This document shows, piece by piece, positions 43,425-52,454 of a stretch of DNA of 64,000 nt (position 1 is the stretch's first letter; each line of letters begins with the position of its first letter). This stretch comes from Succiniclasticum ruminis DSM 9236 (GTDB lineage Bacteria > Bacillota > Negativicutes > Acidaminococcales > Acidaminococcaceae). The translations under genes were made by a program, and so were the position numbers. The stretch lies in assembly GCF_900112895.1 (NCBI RefSeq), contig NZ_FONL01000001.1:345234-409233 (forward strand), given 5' to 3'. The notes under the pieces were generated by a model. It was given only the letters and a program-made list of their open reading frames with translations. It was not told where the DNA came from and searched no databases.

Positions 43425-44371
43425 GATTCCTCCTCCTGCCGTACAGAAGGATTCAGGGCATAATAACTCAAATCCACAAGATAGTTAAATACGACAAAAA
43501 TCGTCCCGCTGACAATGACATATCCCTGAATAACCGGATAATCCCGGCTCCAGATAGCGCTTAATACATAGCTTCCCAGGCCGGGTATGGAAAACAGATC
43601 CTCAATAATGACCGATCCGCCCAAAACCGAACCGAAAAAGGTTCCCATCATGGTTATGACCGGCATAACCGAATTAGGGAATACATGCTTCCACATAATA
43701 TGATTTAAAGGAAGGCCTTTTGCCTGTCCGGTAAGGACAAACGGCTTCTGCATCGTTTCTGTAACTGTCGTCTTCTGCAAACGTAAAACAGAAGCCATCG
43801 TTCCGGAAGCCAGGACAAAAGAAGGCATAATCATCTGCACTTCGCTTCCATACCCACTGGAAGGCAGCAACCGCAATTCTTCTGTAAAAACCAGCATAAG
43901 GATGATGGCAAGCCAGAATCCGGGAACCGAGATCAGCAACAAGGAAAATATCCGCAGCACAAGTTCCGGGCCCCGGTTTGTGTTCTTAGCCGACCAGATT
44001 CCCAACGGAATACCAAACACAACAACCCATCCCATGGCACAGACTGCCAGGCTAGCAGTCACAGGCAGACGCCTCATCAACTCGCCAAGCACAGGTTTTC
44101 CTGTTACGTAAGAATTGCCCAAGTCACCCGAGACCGCGTGAAGCAGCCATTTCCCATACTGCGTCCAATATGGCTGATCCAGCCCCATAGCATGCCGCAT
44201 GGCAGTAAGTTCCGCAGTAGTAGGTTCAGTGATTCCGTCCATCGTGAGAACCACAATAGCAGGATCTCCCGGCGCTATAATGCCCAAAATAAAAGACAAA
44301 ATGGTAATTCCTATTAGAAAAGGTATCAGCAGAAACAGTTTGCGCAGTGAAAAAAGAATTGCACTTTTCAT
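43421..44371 (-). CDS. nickel/peptide-type ABC importer permease (NikB/DppB-like)
   Basis: A 316-residue permease with about six helices, a DppB-type start (LRKLFLLIPFLIGITILSF) and the EAA-like loop AKGLPLNHIMWKHVFPNSVMPV. It overlaps the binding-protein gene and the next permease gene by four bases each, so translation of all is coupled. Confidence 0.88.
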   Translation of the reverse strand: MKSAILFSLRKLFLLIPFLIGITILSFILGIIAPGDPAIVVLTMDGITEPTTAELTAMRHAMGLDQPYWTQYGKWLLHAVSGDLGNSYVTGKPVLGELMRRLPVTASLAVCAMGWVVVFGIPLGIWSAKNTNRGPELVLRIFSLLLISVPGFWLAIILMLVFTEELRLLPSSGYGSEVQMIMPSFVLASGTMASVLRLQKTTVTETMQKPFVLTGQAKGLPLNHIMWKHVFPNSVMPVITMMGTFFGSVLGGSVIIEDLFSIPGLGSYVLSAIWSRDYPVIQGYVIVSGTIFVVFNYLVDLSYYALNPSVRQEEES

Positions 44372-45957
44372 TGTCCGGCCTCATCTTTCCTGATCCAATG
44401 TACTTTGTCTAATGTGATTCCATAGGTAATTGCCTTATAACCGCCCAGTCTTTTATCATAGACAGCAAGATTTGTATCTTCCAAAAGAGGAACGACTGCC
44501 GGATGTATAAGCAGTTGCCGGATAATGGTGTCATATAACCGGGCCCTTTCCGGTATGGGATACGTGTAATCCAGCTGTGCGAAGCAATTCTCGATTACCG
44601 GATTGTAGTATCCGAAACTGCTGGATTTGTTCATGCCTCCTTCAGCAGAAAAGAACTCGTGCAACAGCCAGGTCGGATCCAGGTTAGGTAGTCCCCTTGT
44701 TCCGATAGACATGTCAAACTCTCCCCGCTGCATGGTCTTGCGGGAAGCCTGATTGTCTACCATCACGATTTCCACATCCAAGCCCAACGGTCTCAGTTCC
44801 GCCTGTATAAATTCGGAAATAATTTTATAAGGATAACGCGAAACTCCATACTGGTGCAACAGGAATTTTACTTTTTGCCGCCGTCCCTGCAATACATCTG
44901 ATGCCAGCTTTTTGGCCTTTTCCATATCAGTATACGGCGGGTAAACTTTAGTGAAAGGATTGGTACTGTTTAAGAAGCTCATTGTCGGCGTGCCAAAGCC
45001 GCAAAAATAATGCTTTACTATTTTTTCACGGTCAATGGCAAGATTCAGCGCAATGCGCATCCTTTCATCACTGAAAGGAAACCGGCGCCCGTTAAGTGTA
45101 AGATAATGGGATATAGTTGATTTTGCCGCATTGCATGCAAACCGTTCGTCCTTAACAAGCTCCCTCGCCAGTATCGGAGTCAGTCCCCCCAGATCAATAA
45201 CACCGTGTACCTCACCGGACTTCATGGCAGAATATCTGGTTTCCGGTGAAGGAATCACTTTAATCCGCACGCTTTTTGCTTTTGCCTTTACTCCGTAATA
45301 ATTTTCATAGCGTTTCAGCACAGTATATTCATTATCTTTTCTGTCTGCTATGTAAAATGGCCCTGTCCCCATCGCTGTCGAAATAAAATCACCGGTATCC
45401 GCATTAAAGCAATGCGGGCTGAACATAGCGCTGCCCCATCCGGCCATCCGGTAGATCAGCATAGGCACCGGCCTTTTAAATGTCAGTTTTAATACGTACT
45501 CATCCACAGCTTCTGCTTTCAGCAAGCCCGGATAGACCCGCTCAATTGCAAAGCCGTAAAAAGATGAGGGACGATATCCCATATGGGAATATCTTTTAAA
45601 ATTCTCCACAACTGCCTTTGCGTTAAAGGGAACCCCGTCCTGAAATGTTACTCCTTTACGTAAATGGAACAGCCATTCCGTCCTGCTTTCATTGGAATCC
45701 CAGGAAAGGGCGAGCTTAGGTTCAATGTCTCCATCGTCAGATATTGCAATCAGCGGTTCCCATGTTTTAAGAATTACAGTAGAAAAATACGGGTCTTTGT
45801 AACCGGGAGACAAATCCCTGCCTGCGGCCAGAATGATTTCCGCGTCTTCCGAAACACTCTGTTTTTTACATCCCGGCAAAGATATGATTACGGCAGTCAA
45901 AGAAACTGCCAGTAAAATTAATGTAATAAAAAAACTCTTCTTCTGCATGGCATTCAT
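44368..45957 (-). CDS. nickel/peptide/metallophore-binding lipoprotein (NikA/SBP_bac_5)
   Basis: A 529-residue periplasmic binding lipoprotein: signal peptide ending SLPGC (Cys about 30), then SBP_bac_5 landmarks (WEPLIAISDDGDIEPKLALS, FHLRKGVTFQDGVPFNAKAV, MGTGPFYI). The family binds peptides, nickel complexes or opine-type metallophores. Position between two siderophore-type receptors, and no peptide context, favours a metal complex (inference). The ribosome site is weak; a start at the second ATG four codons later is possible. The gene follows receptor C. Confidence 0.85.
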   Translation of the reverse strand: MNAMQKKSFFITLILLAVSLTAVIISLPGCKKQSVSEDAEIILAAGRDLSPGYKDPYFSTVILKTWEPLIAISDDGDIEPKLALSWDSNESRTEWLFHLRKGVTFQDGVPFNAKAVVENFKRYSHMGYRPSSFYGFAIERVYPGLLKAEAVDEYVLKLTFKRPVPMLIYRMAGWGSAMFSPHCFNADTGDFISTAMGTGPFYIADRKDNEYTVLKRYENYYGVKAKAKSVRIKVIPSPETRYSAMKSGEVHGVIDLGGLTPILARELVKDERFACNAAKSTISHYLTLNGRRFPFSDERMRIALNLAIDREKIVKHYFCGFGTPTMSFLNSTNPFTKVYPPYTDMEKAKKLASDVLQGRRQKVKFLLHQYGVSRYPYKIISEFIQAELRPLGLDVEIVMVDNQASRKTMQRGEFDMSIGTRGLPNLDPTWLLHEFFSAEGGMNKSSSFGYYNPVIENCFAQLDYTYPIPERARLYDTIIRQLLIHPAVVPLLEDTNLAVYDKRLGGYKAITYGITLDKVHWIRKDEAGQ

Positions 45958-46034
45958 ACCGCTTTACAGATTATAAATACTCTAAAAACAAAAAATTAAT
46001 CCGTCCACGCGTTCTTAACAATAAAAATGCGATT

Positions 46035-46064
46035 ACACCCCCCGGAATACTCTCTGGGGGGTGT
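46035..46064 (-). terminator. stem-loop behind receptor C
   Basis: ACACCCCCC/GGGGGGTGT perfect 9-bp stem between receptor C and the binding-protein gene. The T-run on the minus strand is some bases away, so termination may be partial and allow read-through to the importer genes. Confidence 0.55.
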
Positions 46065-46084
46065 ATAGTATTACTTATATTTTA

Positions 46085-48274
46085 TCACAGATCAAAAGTT
46101 GCGGAAAGCAGTAAGGTTCTGGGCATGGAAAGGCCAAATGTCGTAGAACTGCCTCTGCCCATCCAGTAATCCTTGTTCAGAACATTGAAGCAGGTAGCAG
46201 ATATTGTCACCGGAACTTTGCCCATCTTAGCTTTATAGTTTACGCCCAAATCTAAGGTCGCATAGGAAGGAATCCTTGTTTTGCCGGTGGGGGAAGATGC
46301 GTTGTCAATATAAGAAGTACCACAGGCAACCAGACGGCCCATGATGCCCCATTTATCGTCAGGTTCATAAATCAGACCTAACACTCCGCTCCATTTGGCC
46401 ACGCCGTTGACAAATTTCCCGTCGTTAGCGCCGCCGGCAGTTTTACGCCGTTCATTATCTAAATACATTAAACCGCCGGTAAAGGTCCATTTGTCATGCG
46501 GTTTTCCGTTAAAGGTTAATTCAGCGCCGCGGAACCGTTCCCGTCCGTCAATAGCTCTGCGATACATACCGCCGCCCAGATCAGTATCAATAACGCTTTG
46601 CTGATCAATATCAAAAAGACTGAATGTCGTCAGTGTCTTCCCGCTCTTTACTTTCACACCGATTTCATTTTGTTTGCTGGTGGAAGGATCAAGGGTTTCT
46701 CCGTCATTTACATATTTTGTTCCCGAAACAACGGAACCCCTTGAAAATGCTTCTGTATGGCCTGCATAAATTGCAATGTTTTCCGTGGGCTGATAGGTTA
46801 TGCCGTAGGTCGGAAGAACATTATTGTTTTTAATCTTTTGTCCGTTTACTTTGTTTTCAAAGTTTTCATGTTTTCGGGAAGCCGCTATCGAAACATTCCA
46901 TTTCTTACCGATTTTCATGGAATCGCCAATGGTGATACCTGTATTGACCTCGTCCCACTGCAATGTAGGAGTACGCAGCTCCGGAATCTCAAAGCCGGCC
47001 AGGTAAGCAACGCCGTTATATAAATCGCCGCCTATTGTTCCTTTGGCACTGTTATGGGTATTATTCCAGTATTTTGCATAGGAACGGTCAACGGACAGCG
47101 ACACGTTGTGTTCAACAATGCCCGTCTTAAATTTTCCCCTTACTCCTGTCTGTATGTAGGTATTGTTGCCTTCTTCAGCCTGGGCGTTGGATACATTGGA
47201 ACTATCAAATTTTCCGAATTCGTTAAATTTTAAAGCTGACGATGAATTATATTTGTAGCCCGTACGATAATGATGACCCGCATTCACAAACCAGTCCAGA
47301 TTTTTTCCAATCTTCTGATCATGATTAATCGTAAACATCCAGCCACGCATATATTTTACTGTTCCGTCAAAATCATAATTGTTCTTGGAATTCGGGGCTT
47401 CCGGCATTGAATCGCTTTTGCCGTTAAAAGTAAACCAGCGCTGTCCGTGATACACCCTCTTATCCCAGTGTCCCAGGAAAATGTTGGTATTGCTCTTTTC
47501 ACTGCGATGATCAAGATTTACAAAAATATTTCTTTCCTTATCTTTTGCCTTTCTGGATGAAAGTTCACCATCCAAATATTCGCCATTGATACGGACACCC
47601 CATTCTTTGTTTTTGCCAAAACGGCGGCCAACATCAATATATTCACCAAAGTTACCTCTTCCGGTAAACGTTTGGGTATACCGGGTTATAGGAGTATCCT
47701 TGGCCCGCTTCGTAACAACATTGATTGTACCGGGCGCAGGCGTTGCGCCGCTGTTGGTACCGTTGTTAGACATACTTACACCGTTAACACCGGCGTTAGG
47801 ACCTGAAGTAATGTCAATACGTTCAATAAAATGAGAACGCGGTTCGGCAAACTGATAGAACAGACTGGGAATACCGTTCAGCATCATATGGTTGCCGTTC
47901 ATGTTGATGCCGCGCATGGAGAAATCAGAATACATGGGAGAAGTGGAACTTGTCCGGATAGATGGATTGTTTATCAGAACGCTTTGCAAAGGACCCGCGG
48001 GATTCACGAATGTTTCTACGGATTTTTGTGTCATGCTCATTTCCGAATAGGGAATCTCCATCACACTCTTATTACCGAACACCCCCATCTTGGCAGTTTC
48101 GTTTACCATACCGCCGGGCAGTTCGACAACGTTTCCCTCCGCTTCAACAATAATTGTCGGCAAATCGAATGAATGTGTTTTTTCGGCATGAGCCACTGCT
48201 CCGCCGTAAAACACCGGCATAATGGCTCCGCAAATCAGAGCGGTCATCAACATGCCTTTAGAACGTTTCTTCAT
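46085..48274 (-). CDS. TonB-dependent siderophore-type receptor C
   Basis: A 729-residue receptor with signal peptide (KGMLMTALICGAIMP), a plug of the FhuE/FpvA class (LPTIIVEAEGNVVELPG, YSEMSMTQKSVETFV, DFSMRGINMNGNHMMLNG, GTINVVTKRAKDTP) and a barrel ending LLLSATFDL. AGGAGG stands eight bases before the ATG. A probable cobalamin riboswitch with an intrinsic terminator lies in its 5' leader, so its ligand may be a corrinoid or a metal competing with B12-dependent metabolism (for example cobalt or nickel metallophore). The nik-type importer genes follow. Confidence 0.93.
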   Translation of the reverse strand: MKKRSKGMLMTALICGAIMPVFYGGAVAHAEKTHSFDLPTIIVEAEGNVVELPGGMVNETAKMGVFGNKSVMEIPYSEMSMTQKSVETFVNPAGPLQSVLINNPSIRTSSTSPMYSDFSMRGINMNGNHMMLNGIPSLFYQFAEPRSHFIERIDITSGPNAGVNGVSMSNNGTNSGATPAPGTINVVTKRAKDTPITRYTQTFTGRGNFGEYIDVGRRFGKNKEWGVRINGEYLDGELSSRKAKDKERNIFVNLDHRSEKSNTNIFLGHWDKRVYHGQRWFTFNGKSDSMPEAPNSKNNYDFDGTVKYMRGWMFTINHDQKIGKNLDWFVNAGHHYRTGYKYNSSSALKFNEFGKFDSSNVSNAQAEEGNNTYIQTGVRGKFKTGIVEHNVSLSVDRSYAKYWNNTHNSAKGTIGGDLYNGVAYLAGFEIPELRTPTLQWDEVNTGITIGDSMKIGKKWNVSIAASRKHENFENKVNGQKIKNNNVLPTYGITYQPTENIAIYAGHTEAFSRGSVVSGTKYVNDGETLDPSTSKQNEIGVKVKSGKTLTTFSLFDIDQQSVIDTDLGGGMYRRAIDGRERFRGAELTFNGKPHDKWTFTGGLMYLDNERRKTAGGANDGKFVNGVAKWSGVLGLIYEPDDKWGIMGRLVACGTSYIDNASSPTGKTRIPSYATLDLGVNYKAKMGKVPVTISATCFNVLNKDYWMGRGSSTTFGLSMPRTLLLSATFDL

Positions 48275-48310
48275 AGTGTCTTCCTCCTATTAATATTATT
48301 GCACACCTTT

Positions 48311-48338
48311 CCTGCAGCCAGTCTTACATGGTCCTGCC
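48311..48338 (-). promoter_or_regulatory. conserved receptor leader element, copy C (start-stop)
   Basis: The same element as before receptors A, B and E, but the second codon is TAA: ATG (48329) directly followed by TAA. The remaining frame still reads DWLQE. A single base change explains it; a start-stop codon pair can itself stall ribosomes. Confidence 0.55.
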
Positions 48339-48371
48339 CTACTCAGCGGAACAACCTTGCTTCTTATCAAA

Positions 48372-48403
48372 CAAAAAAGCCTTTTCGCAAGCTGCAAAAA
48401 GGC
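48372..48403 (-). terminator. intrinsic terminator within the receptor C leader
   Basis: GCCTTTT..AAAAAGGC hairpin (48379-48403) followed on the minus strand by TTTTTT. It lies between the riboswitch and the receptor start, as expected of a transcription-attenuation platform. Confidence 0.75.
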
Positions 48404-48457
48404 ATAGATTACCTCTGTTTTTCACCATTCTGTCGCTCGCAAAATGTATTTAATCTT

Positions 48458-48597
48458 TTTTACGGCATGCCTGCTGGCTCAACATACAATCGTTCTGCGG
48501 AAATCCCTATTCCATTCCACCTGACAGATGTTATACAGCTGCGGGACAGCACAGGCCTTTAACCTGTTGGCATTTTACACATCACTGCACCGTAAAA
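48458..48597 (-). promoter_or_regulatory. cobalamin-type riboswitch
   Basis: On the minus strand the closing helix P1 is TTTTACGG/CCGTAAAA (48597-48590 with 48465-48458). Inside are the core GCTGTCCCGCAGCTGTA, very close to the conserved cobalamin riboswitch core, an ACAGG..CCTGT helix and a B12-box-like GAGCCAGCAGGCATGCC. The usual AAGGGAA is AATGCCAA, so it is a divergent member. B12 binding would favour the terminator downstream and shut off receptor C. Identification rests on pattern matching by eye. Confidence 0.72.
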
Positions 48598-48638
48598 TAA
48601 ATATTTATTTTTAAAATATACGGATTGCCTCATCACCA

Positions 48639-49466
48639 CTATTTTATATAAGATATAATCTGAACAATCCGCTTTGAATCATAAACAAATCCGTTACTTT
48701 CTTCCATTGCATTTTGCATGAACTTTTCTGAAAGCTGGTCATTAAAATTCAAAAAGGAAAGCTCTCCCAAGTCATTTTTCATTTCTTCTTCCACTGCGGA
48801 GAAATCATTATAATATTTCCTACGGGTGTAGCTTAAGTATTCCACATTGGCATTTATTCCCATATCCCAAAGCATCATCGGCATGAGAATATAGTCGTTG
48901 TTATACCGGTATGAAAGCCCCAAATCTCTGTATAGTTCGTACATCTGCGGGCGCAATAAGGTCCTTACAATTACAAAACCCTTTCTTCCGTACAAAGCAA
49001 TTTTAGACAGGACCTGCCTCATATAACAGACCCGATACAGCGAGTTAACAGCAAGAACAAAATCTGCCTGATAATCTTCAGTATAATCTTCCCATTTGGA
49101 ACAAATCATCCGGATGTTTTTACATCCCTCCTGCTTAATGCTTATTGCCAGTTGTTTCAGCATAGCCGGTGAAAAGTCAAGAGCAAGGATCTCTTTTGAA
49201 TACTTGGAAAGCGGTATGGAAAAATTACCGGAGCCGCAACCCAGATCAATAATCTTTTTCCCTTCTCCAAAGATTTCCTTTAACTTATCCCGCAAGGAAA
49301 CAGAATCCCGGTACAGATTGTATTGCCTCGAATAGGTCGGAGCCAGTTTATCCCAAAACTCCAGTTCCACTCTGTCATCAAATTTTCGGCCGGACTTCCG
49401 TTCTGCATCCCAACCCTGGTCTTTTTGCCATAAATCATCTACATTTACTGATTTTAACTGGTACAT
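48639..49466 (-). CDS. class I SAM-dependent methyltransferase
   Basis: A 275-residue methyltransferase with motif I IIDLGCGSGNFS (about residues 72-83), the acidic LALDFSPAM loop, and post-motif LAVNSLYRVC. Its N-terminus (residues 1-45) and C-terminal helical part are not typical of a small-molecule methyltransferase I can name. The substrate could be a metabolite of the neighbouring uptake pathway (inference). GGGAG is nine bases before ATG 49466; a GTG two codons upstream is possible. It diverges from a MerR-family regulator gene across a 260-base region holding two palindromes. Confidence 0.85.
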   Translation of the reverse strand: MYQLKSVNVDDLWQKDQGWDAERKSGRKFDDRVELEFWDKLAPTYSRQYNLYRDSVSLRDKLKEIFGEGKKIIDLGCGSGNFSIPLSKYSKEILALDFSPAMLKQLAISIKQEGCKNIRMICSKWEDYTEDYQADFVLAVNSLYRVCYMRQVLSKIALYGRKGFVIVRTLLRPQMYELYRDLGLSYRYNNDYILMPMMLWDMGINANVEYLSYTRRKYYNDFSAVEEEMKNDLGELSFLNFNDQLSEKFMQNAMEESNGFVYDSKRIVQIISYIK

Positions 49467-49506
49467 AAGCACAACTCCCTGCTTCTTTAAGTATAATCTT
49501 AATCAA

Positions 49507-49519
49507 TATAGCCGCTATA
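49507..49519. promoter_or_regulatory. inverted repeat before the methyltransferase
   Basis: TATAGC-C-GCTATA, a perfect 6-1-6 palindrome directly next to a TTGACT -35-like hexamer on the minus strand. A likely operator for the divergent MerR-type regulator. Confidence 0.45.
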
Positions 49520-49629
49520 AAGTCAAGTACAATTTTTATAAACGTTGTGCCGGTTTTATGCCATGAAACCTTATTTTTTGAGAAGAAACAGGTTTTAACG
49601 ACGGCAATCTGGATAAAAAACATCCTGTA

Positions 49630-49669
49630 TTGTATTATGAATAAAAAAAGTTTATAATAAATATAAACT
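49630..49669 (+). promoter_or_regulatory. promoter of the MerR-type gene with overlapping palindrome
   Basis: TTGTAT (49630-49635) and TATAAT (49653-49658) with 17-base spacing. A perfect 8-5-8 palindrome AGTTTATA-ATAAA-TATAAACT (49649-49669) covers the -10, suggesting autorepression. Confidence 0.55.
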
Positions 49670-49725
49670 ATTAAGGCTTTAAAATTAATTAAAATTTATT
49701 TCTGTTAATACTACGGAGCTAAGCC

Positions 49726-50556
49726 ATGGGAATCCGGGAGCAGTATTATACGCCTGTAGAATTTGCCAAATTATTTAATATTGATAAACAAACCCTGATT
49801 TATTATGACAACCAGGGAATTTTCACACCTGCCTTTAAAAAAGAAAACGGGTACCGGTATTACTCCGCAGAGCAGATTGTTTTATTCAGCATACTGCTGT
49901 CTTTACGTAAACTGAACATACAAGGACATCTGCTTGCTGAGTACAATAAAAATCCTTCTAATGACAAATTAACAGAAATGCTGAAAGACAAGATTTTTGA
50001 ATATAATGAAACTGTAGAGTCCCTTTCTCATAAGATCGAATGTCTCCACGCTAAGATTTCCTCTATTCAGAAATCAAACAATCTTCCCATTAATAATATT
50101 ATGCTGATTCCTCATCACCAGATATATTGTCAGCGCAGCGCCGTAATTCATGAAAATACTTCTTACAAAGATGCCCTGTTAGCAAGCACGCCGCTGATCA
50201 GCAGTTTTGCGACAAACCTGTTGACACATCAACTGCAGCTTTCTTTTATGCCCGTTTTTAAAAATCTGTCTGATCTGAGCGAGCCTCATCAATACAGAAT
50301 CGTTCTGCTTACCAATGAAACAAAACTATTTACAAATCCCTTGGAATATCCTCCGGCATTATATCTTACCTTGATCATCGAAGGAGCTTTCCGCCAGAAT
50401 GCTTTGCGGTATATAACTCTGATGGAAGAGTTTATGGACAAAATCGGTCTCACCTATAAACCGTTAGCTTTCATAACACCGTGGCAGACTTTCAACTGTT
50501 TTGAAAACGAAAAACGAAAACTTACCAAGATAGAACTTAACGTCTCGTATGAATAA
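49726..50556 (+). CDS. MerR-family transcription regulator with effector domain
   Basis: A 276-residue regulator. The N-terminal MerR helix-turn-helix (YYTPVEFAKLFNIDKQTLIYYDNQGIF, residues 7-33) is followed by YRYYSAEQIVLFSIL, a dimerisation coiled coil (about 85-115) and a C-terminal domain of about 150 residues resembling the GyrI-like small-molecule binding fold. Many MerR proteins with such a domain sense organic compounds. It most likely controls the divergent methyltransferase gene, perhaps sensing a product of the local pathway. The gene ends in a terminator overlapping its last codons. Confidence 0.88.
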   Translation: MGIREQYYTPVEFAKLFNIDKQTLIYYDNQGIFTPAFKKENGYRYYSAEQIVLFSILLSLRKLNIQGHLLAEYNKNPSNDKLTEMLKDKIFEYNETVESLSHKIECLHAKISSIQKSNNLPINNIMLIPHHQIYCQRSAVIHENTSYKDALLASTPLISSFATNLLTHQLQLSFMPVFKNLSDLSEPHQYRIVLLTNETKLFTNPLEYPPALYLTLIIEGAFRQNALRYITLMEEFMDKIGLTYKPLAFITPWQTFNCFENEKRKLTKIELNVSYE

Positions 50557-50585
50557 TCCGGTTCATACGGGACGTTAGTCTTTTA
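50539..50585 (+). terminator. terminator overlapping the 3' end of the MerR-type gene
   Basis: A 15-bp stem (50539-50553 with 50562-50576) that includes the last coding codons, followed by AGTCTTTT. Confidence 0.8.
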
Positions 50586-50619
50586 AAAACTATTAATTTG
50601 ATACTTTCTTGCACAACAC

Positions 50620-51537
50620 TTAATATAAAGATACTATATCAAACATTTCCGAAAGCATTTTCCCTGTCCTTGAATCCCAGTCAAACAACAGCACCGCTTC
50701 TTTCCCGCTGTATAAAAACTTTACCTTGCCGTTTTCAATCACGGCGCTCTGGCCCGGCGTCATGTCCATCCACTTCGGCGTTCCGGTCTGGTTGCAGACC
50801 ACAACAGGCAACCCCGTCCGTTGTGAAGCCAGTTCCCAGCTCGGTAATGGAGTTCCCGTTTCCTTTGTAGGAGGCCAGGCAGCGATATCGACAATAATTT
50901 GCGCGCCTTTGTCCGCAAGAACGCGGGGATAATTTAAAAACCAGATATCAGAGCAGACCAGTACTCCTGTTGCCACACCACTGCAGACAACAGGATTCAA
51001 TTTATCATCGTTGGTTGACCATACCTCTGCGCCAAAGCCCACATGGGCAGACATTTTGTTGTGCCGTCCCACCGGTTTGCCGTCGGGGCCGAAAATCAGG
51101 CAGGAATTCCTGTAACAGTCCGCCTGTTTATCATATTCGCCGGCGCCAAGGAATAAGTAGGCGCCATACTTTTTGCACAACTCTGTTAAAGACAGGATGT
51201 CTTCAGAAGGCTGCGGTTTTATTTTTTCCTTTTGCTTCGGATCAATCACATAAAAATAATATCCCTGCAACGCGGTTTCCGGCGTAACAATCCAGTTGGC
51301 GCCGTGCCGGCCGGCAATGTTAATTGCTTTTTCTATTTTTTTAATATTTTCTGCCTGGGGCCCCTGGGCTACATCCAGATGACACAAAGCAATACGTATA
51401 GATTTATTTGAACTGCCTTTTTTGAAATTGTCCGTATTCGAAGAATTTTCTCCGTTTCCTGCGGCTAAACCTGTACAACACAAAGTGAGACAAACAAACA
51501 GAAGCAGGTAACAAAACTTTTTAGCGAAACCTTTCAT
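50620..51537 (-). CDS. exported nitrilase-superfamily (carbon-nitrogen) hydrolase
   Basis: A 305-residue protein with a signal peptide (residues 1-26, LLLFVCLTLCCTGLAAG), so it should act in the periplasm or outside. The catalytic triad is complete: Glu87 in TPETALQG, Lys161 in GRHNK and Cys195 in VLVCSDIW. Such enzymes hydrolyse amides, carbamoyl groups or nitriles, or form amides. It is a paralogue of the cytoplasmic enzyme at 52455-53222 (shared GYxFY.IDP, FLGAGEYD, CNQTG). Exported nitrilases are uncommon. It is last in the operon that contains the NifH-like gene. Confidence 0.88.
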   Translation of the reverse strand: MKGFAKKFCYLLLFVCLTLCCTGLAAGNGENSSNTDNFKKGSSNKSIRIALCHLDVAQGPQAENIKKIEKAINIAGRHGANWIVTPETALQGYYFYVIDPKQKEKIKPQPSEDILSLTELCKKYGAYLFLGAGEYDKQADCYRNSCLIFGPDGKPVGRHNKMSAHVGFGAEVWSTNDDKLNPVVCSGVATGVLVCSDIWFLNYPRVLADKGAQIIVDIAAWPPTKETGTPLPSWELASQRTGLPVVVCNQTGTPKWMDMTPGQSAVIENGKVKFLYSGKEAVLLFDWDSRTGKMLSEMFDIVSLY

Positions 51538-51553
51538 GACGATTCTTCCTTTT

Positions 51554-52375
51554 TCACTTATCTTCTATGCCCATCTCCGCCATAAATGCTTCCAGTTCTT
51601 CAAACGTCATGGTGGTGGGAATTGTCAGTTCCTTATTGTCAAGAACACATTTTGCCAGTTCCCGGTAGACCTGTGCCTGATGGGAGTCCGGCGCGTACTG
51701 GATTACAGTCTGTCTCTGGATTTCCGCTTTCTGTACAATCTGGTTCCGGGGAATAAAAGCGACCAGTTTTGTATTCAGTTTCTTTGCAAAAGCCTCCAGC
51801 AGTTCTTTTTCCTTTGGCGTATTCCGGCTGTTGCCGATCAATCCTCCCAGACGGACTTTACCGCGCTGGGCAAACCGTTTGATGCCCTTGGCAATATTGT
51901 TCGCCGCGTACAGTGACATCATTTCACCGGATGTAATAATATAAATAACATCCGCGTACCCCTCCCGGATTGGGACAGCAAAACCGCCGCAGACCACATC
52001 TCCCAATACATCGTACAAAATCAGTTCGTCATCTTCATTTGCATGTAATGCGTTTAAACGTTCCAGGGCGACGATAATACCTCTGCCGGCACAGCCGACA
52101 CCGGGTTCCGGACCCCCGGCTTCGATACATTTGATATGGTTATAGCCGTAATGAACGATTTCTTCCAGGGTAACGCTGCCGTCATCGGAATTCCGCACTG
52201 CGTCCAGGACAGTTCCCTTGCAGATTTTACCCAGCACCAGGCGGGTAGAATCGTTTTTCGGATCACAACCAATCTGGCATACTTTTACACCCATCTCGCT
52301 TAATGCCGCAGAAACATTGGATGCCGTTGTGGACTTTCCGATACCGCCTTTTCCGTAAAAAGCAATCTTTAGCAT
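51554..52375 (-). CDS. NifH-like nitrogenase reductase homologue
   Basis: A 273-residue P-loop ATPase of the NifH/BchL/CfbC family: deviant Walker [11 protein letters not shown] (residues 7-16), Asp-containing switch [10 protein letters not shown], the two Fe4S4 ligands in GVGCAGRG (Cys95) and [13 protein letters not shown] (Cys129), and the ADP-ribosylation-type Arg98. It supplies ATP-driven low-potential electrons to a component-1 partner. It lies downstream of the K2/D2 pair and is the only NifH-like gene here, so it may serve both pairs (inference). Not a classical nitrogenase by its context. Confidence 0.92.
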   Translation of the reverse strand: MLKIAFYGKGGIGKSTTASNVSAALSEMGVKVCQIGCDPKNDSTRLVLGKICKGTVLDAVRNSDDGSVTLEEIVHYGYNHIKCIEAGGPEPGVGCAGRGIIVALERLNALHANEDDELILYDVLGDVVCGGFAVPIREGYADVIYIITSGEMMSLYAANNIAKGIKRFAQRGKVRLGGLIGNSRNTPKEKELLEAFAKKLNTKLVAFIPRNQIVQKAEIQRQTVIQYAPDSHQAQVYRELAKCVLDNKELTIPTTMTFEELEAFMAEMGIEDK

Positions 52376-52454
52376 GATTCCTGTTCCTTTCTATATCATC
52401 ATAAATAATTATCTAAACAAATACATAATTAAATTTAGTGTACCGTATGCTGTT

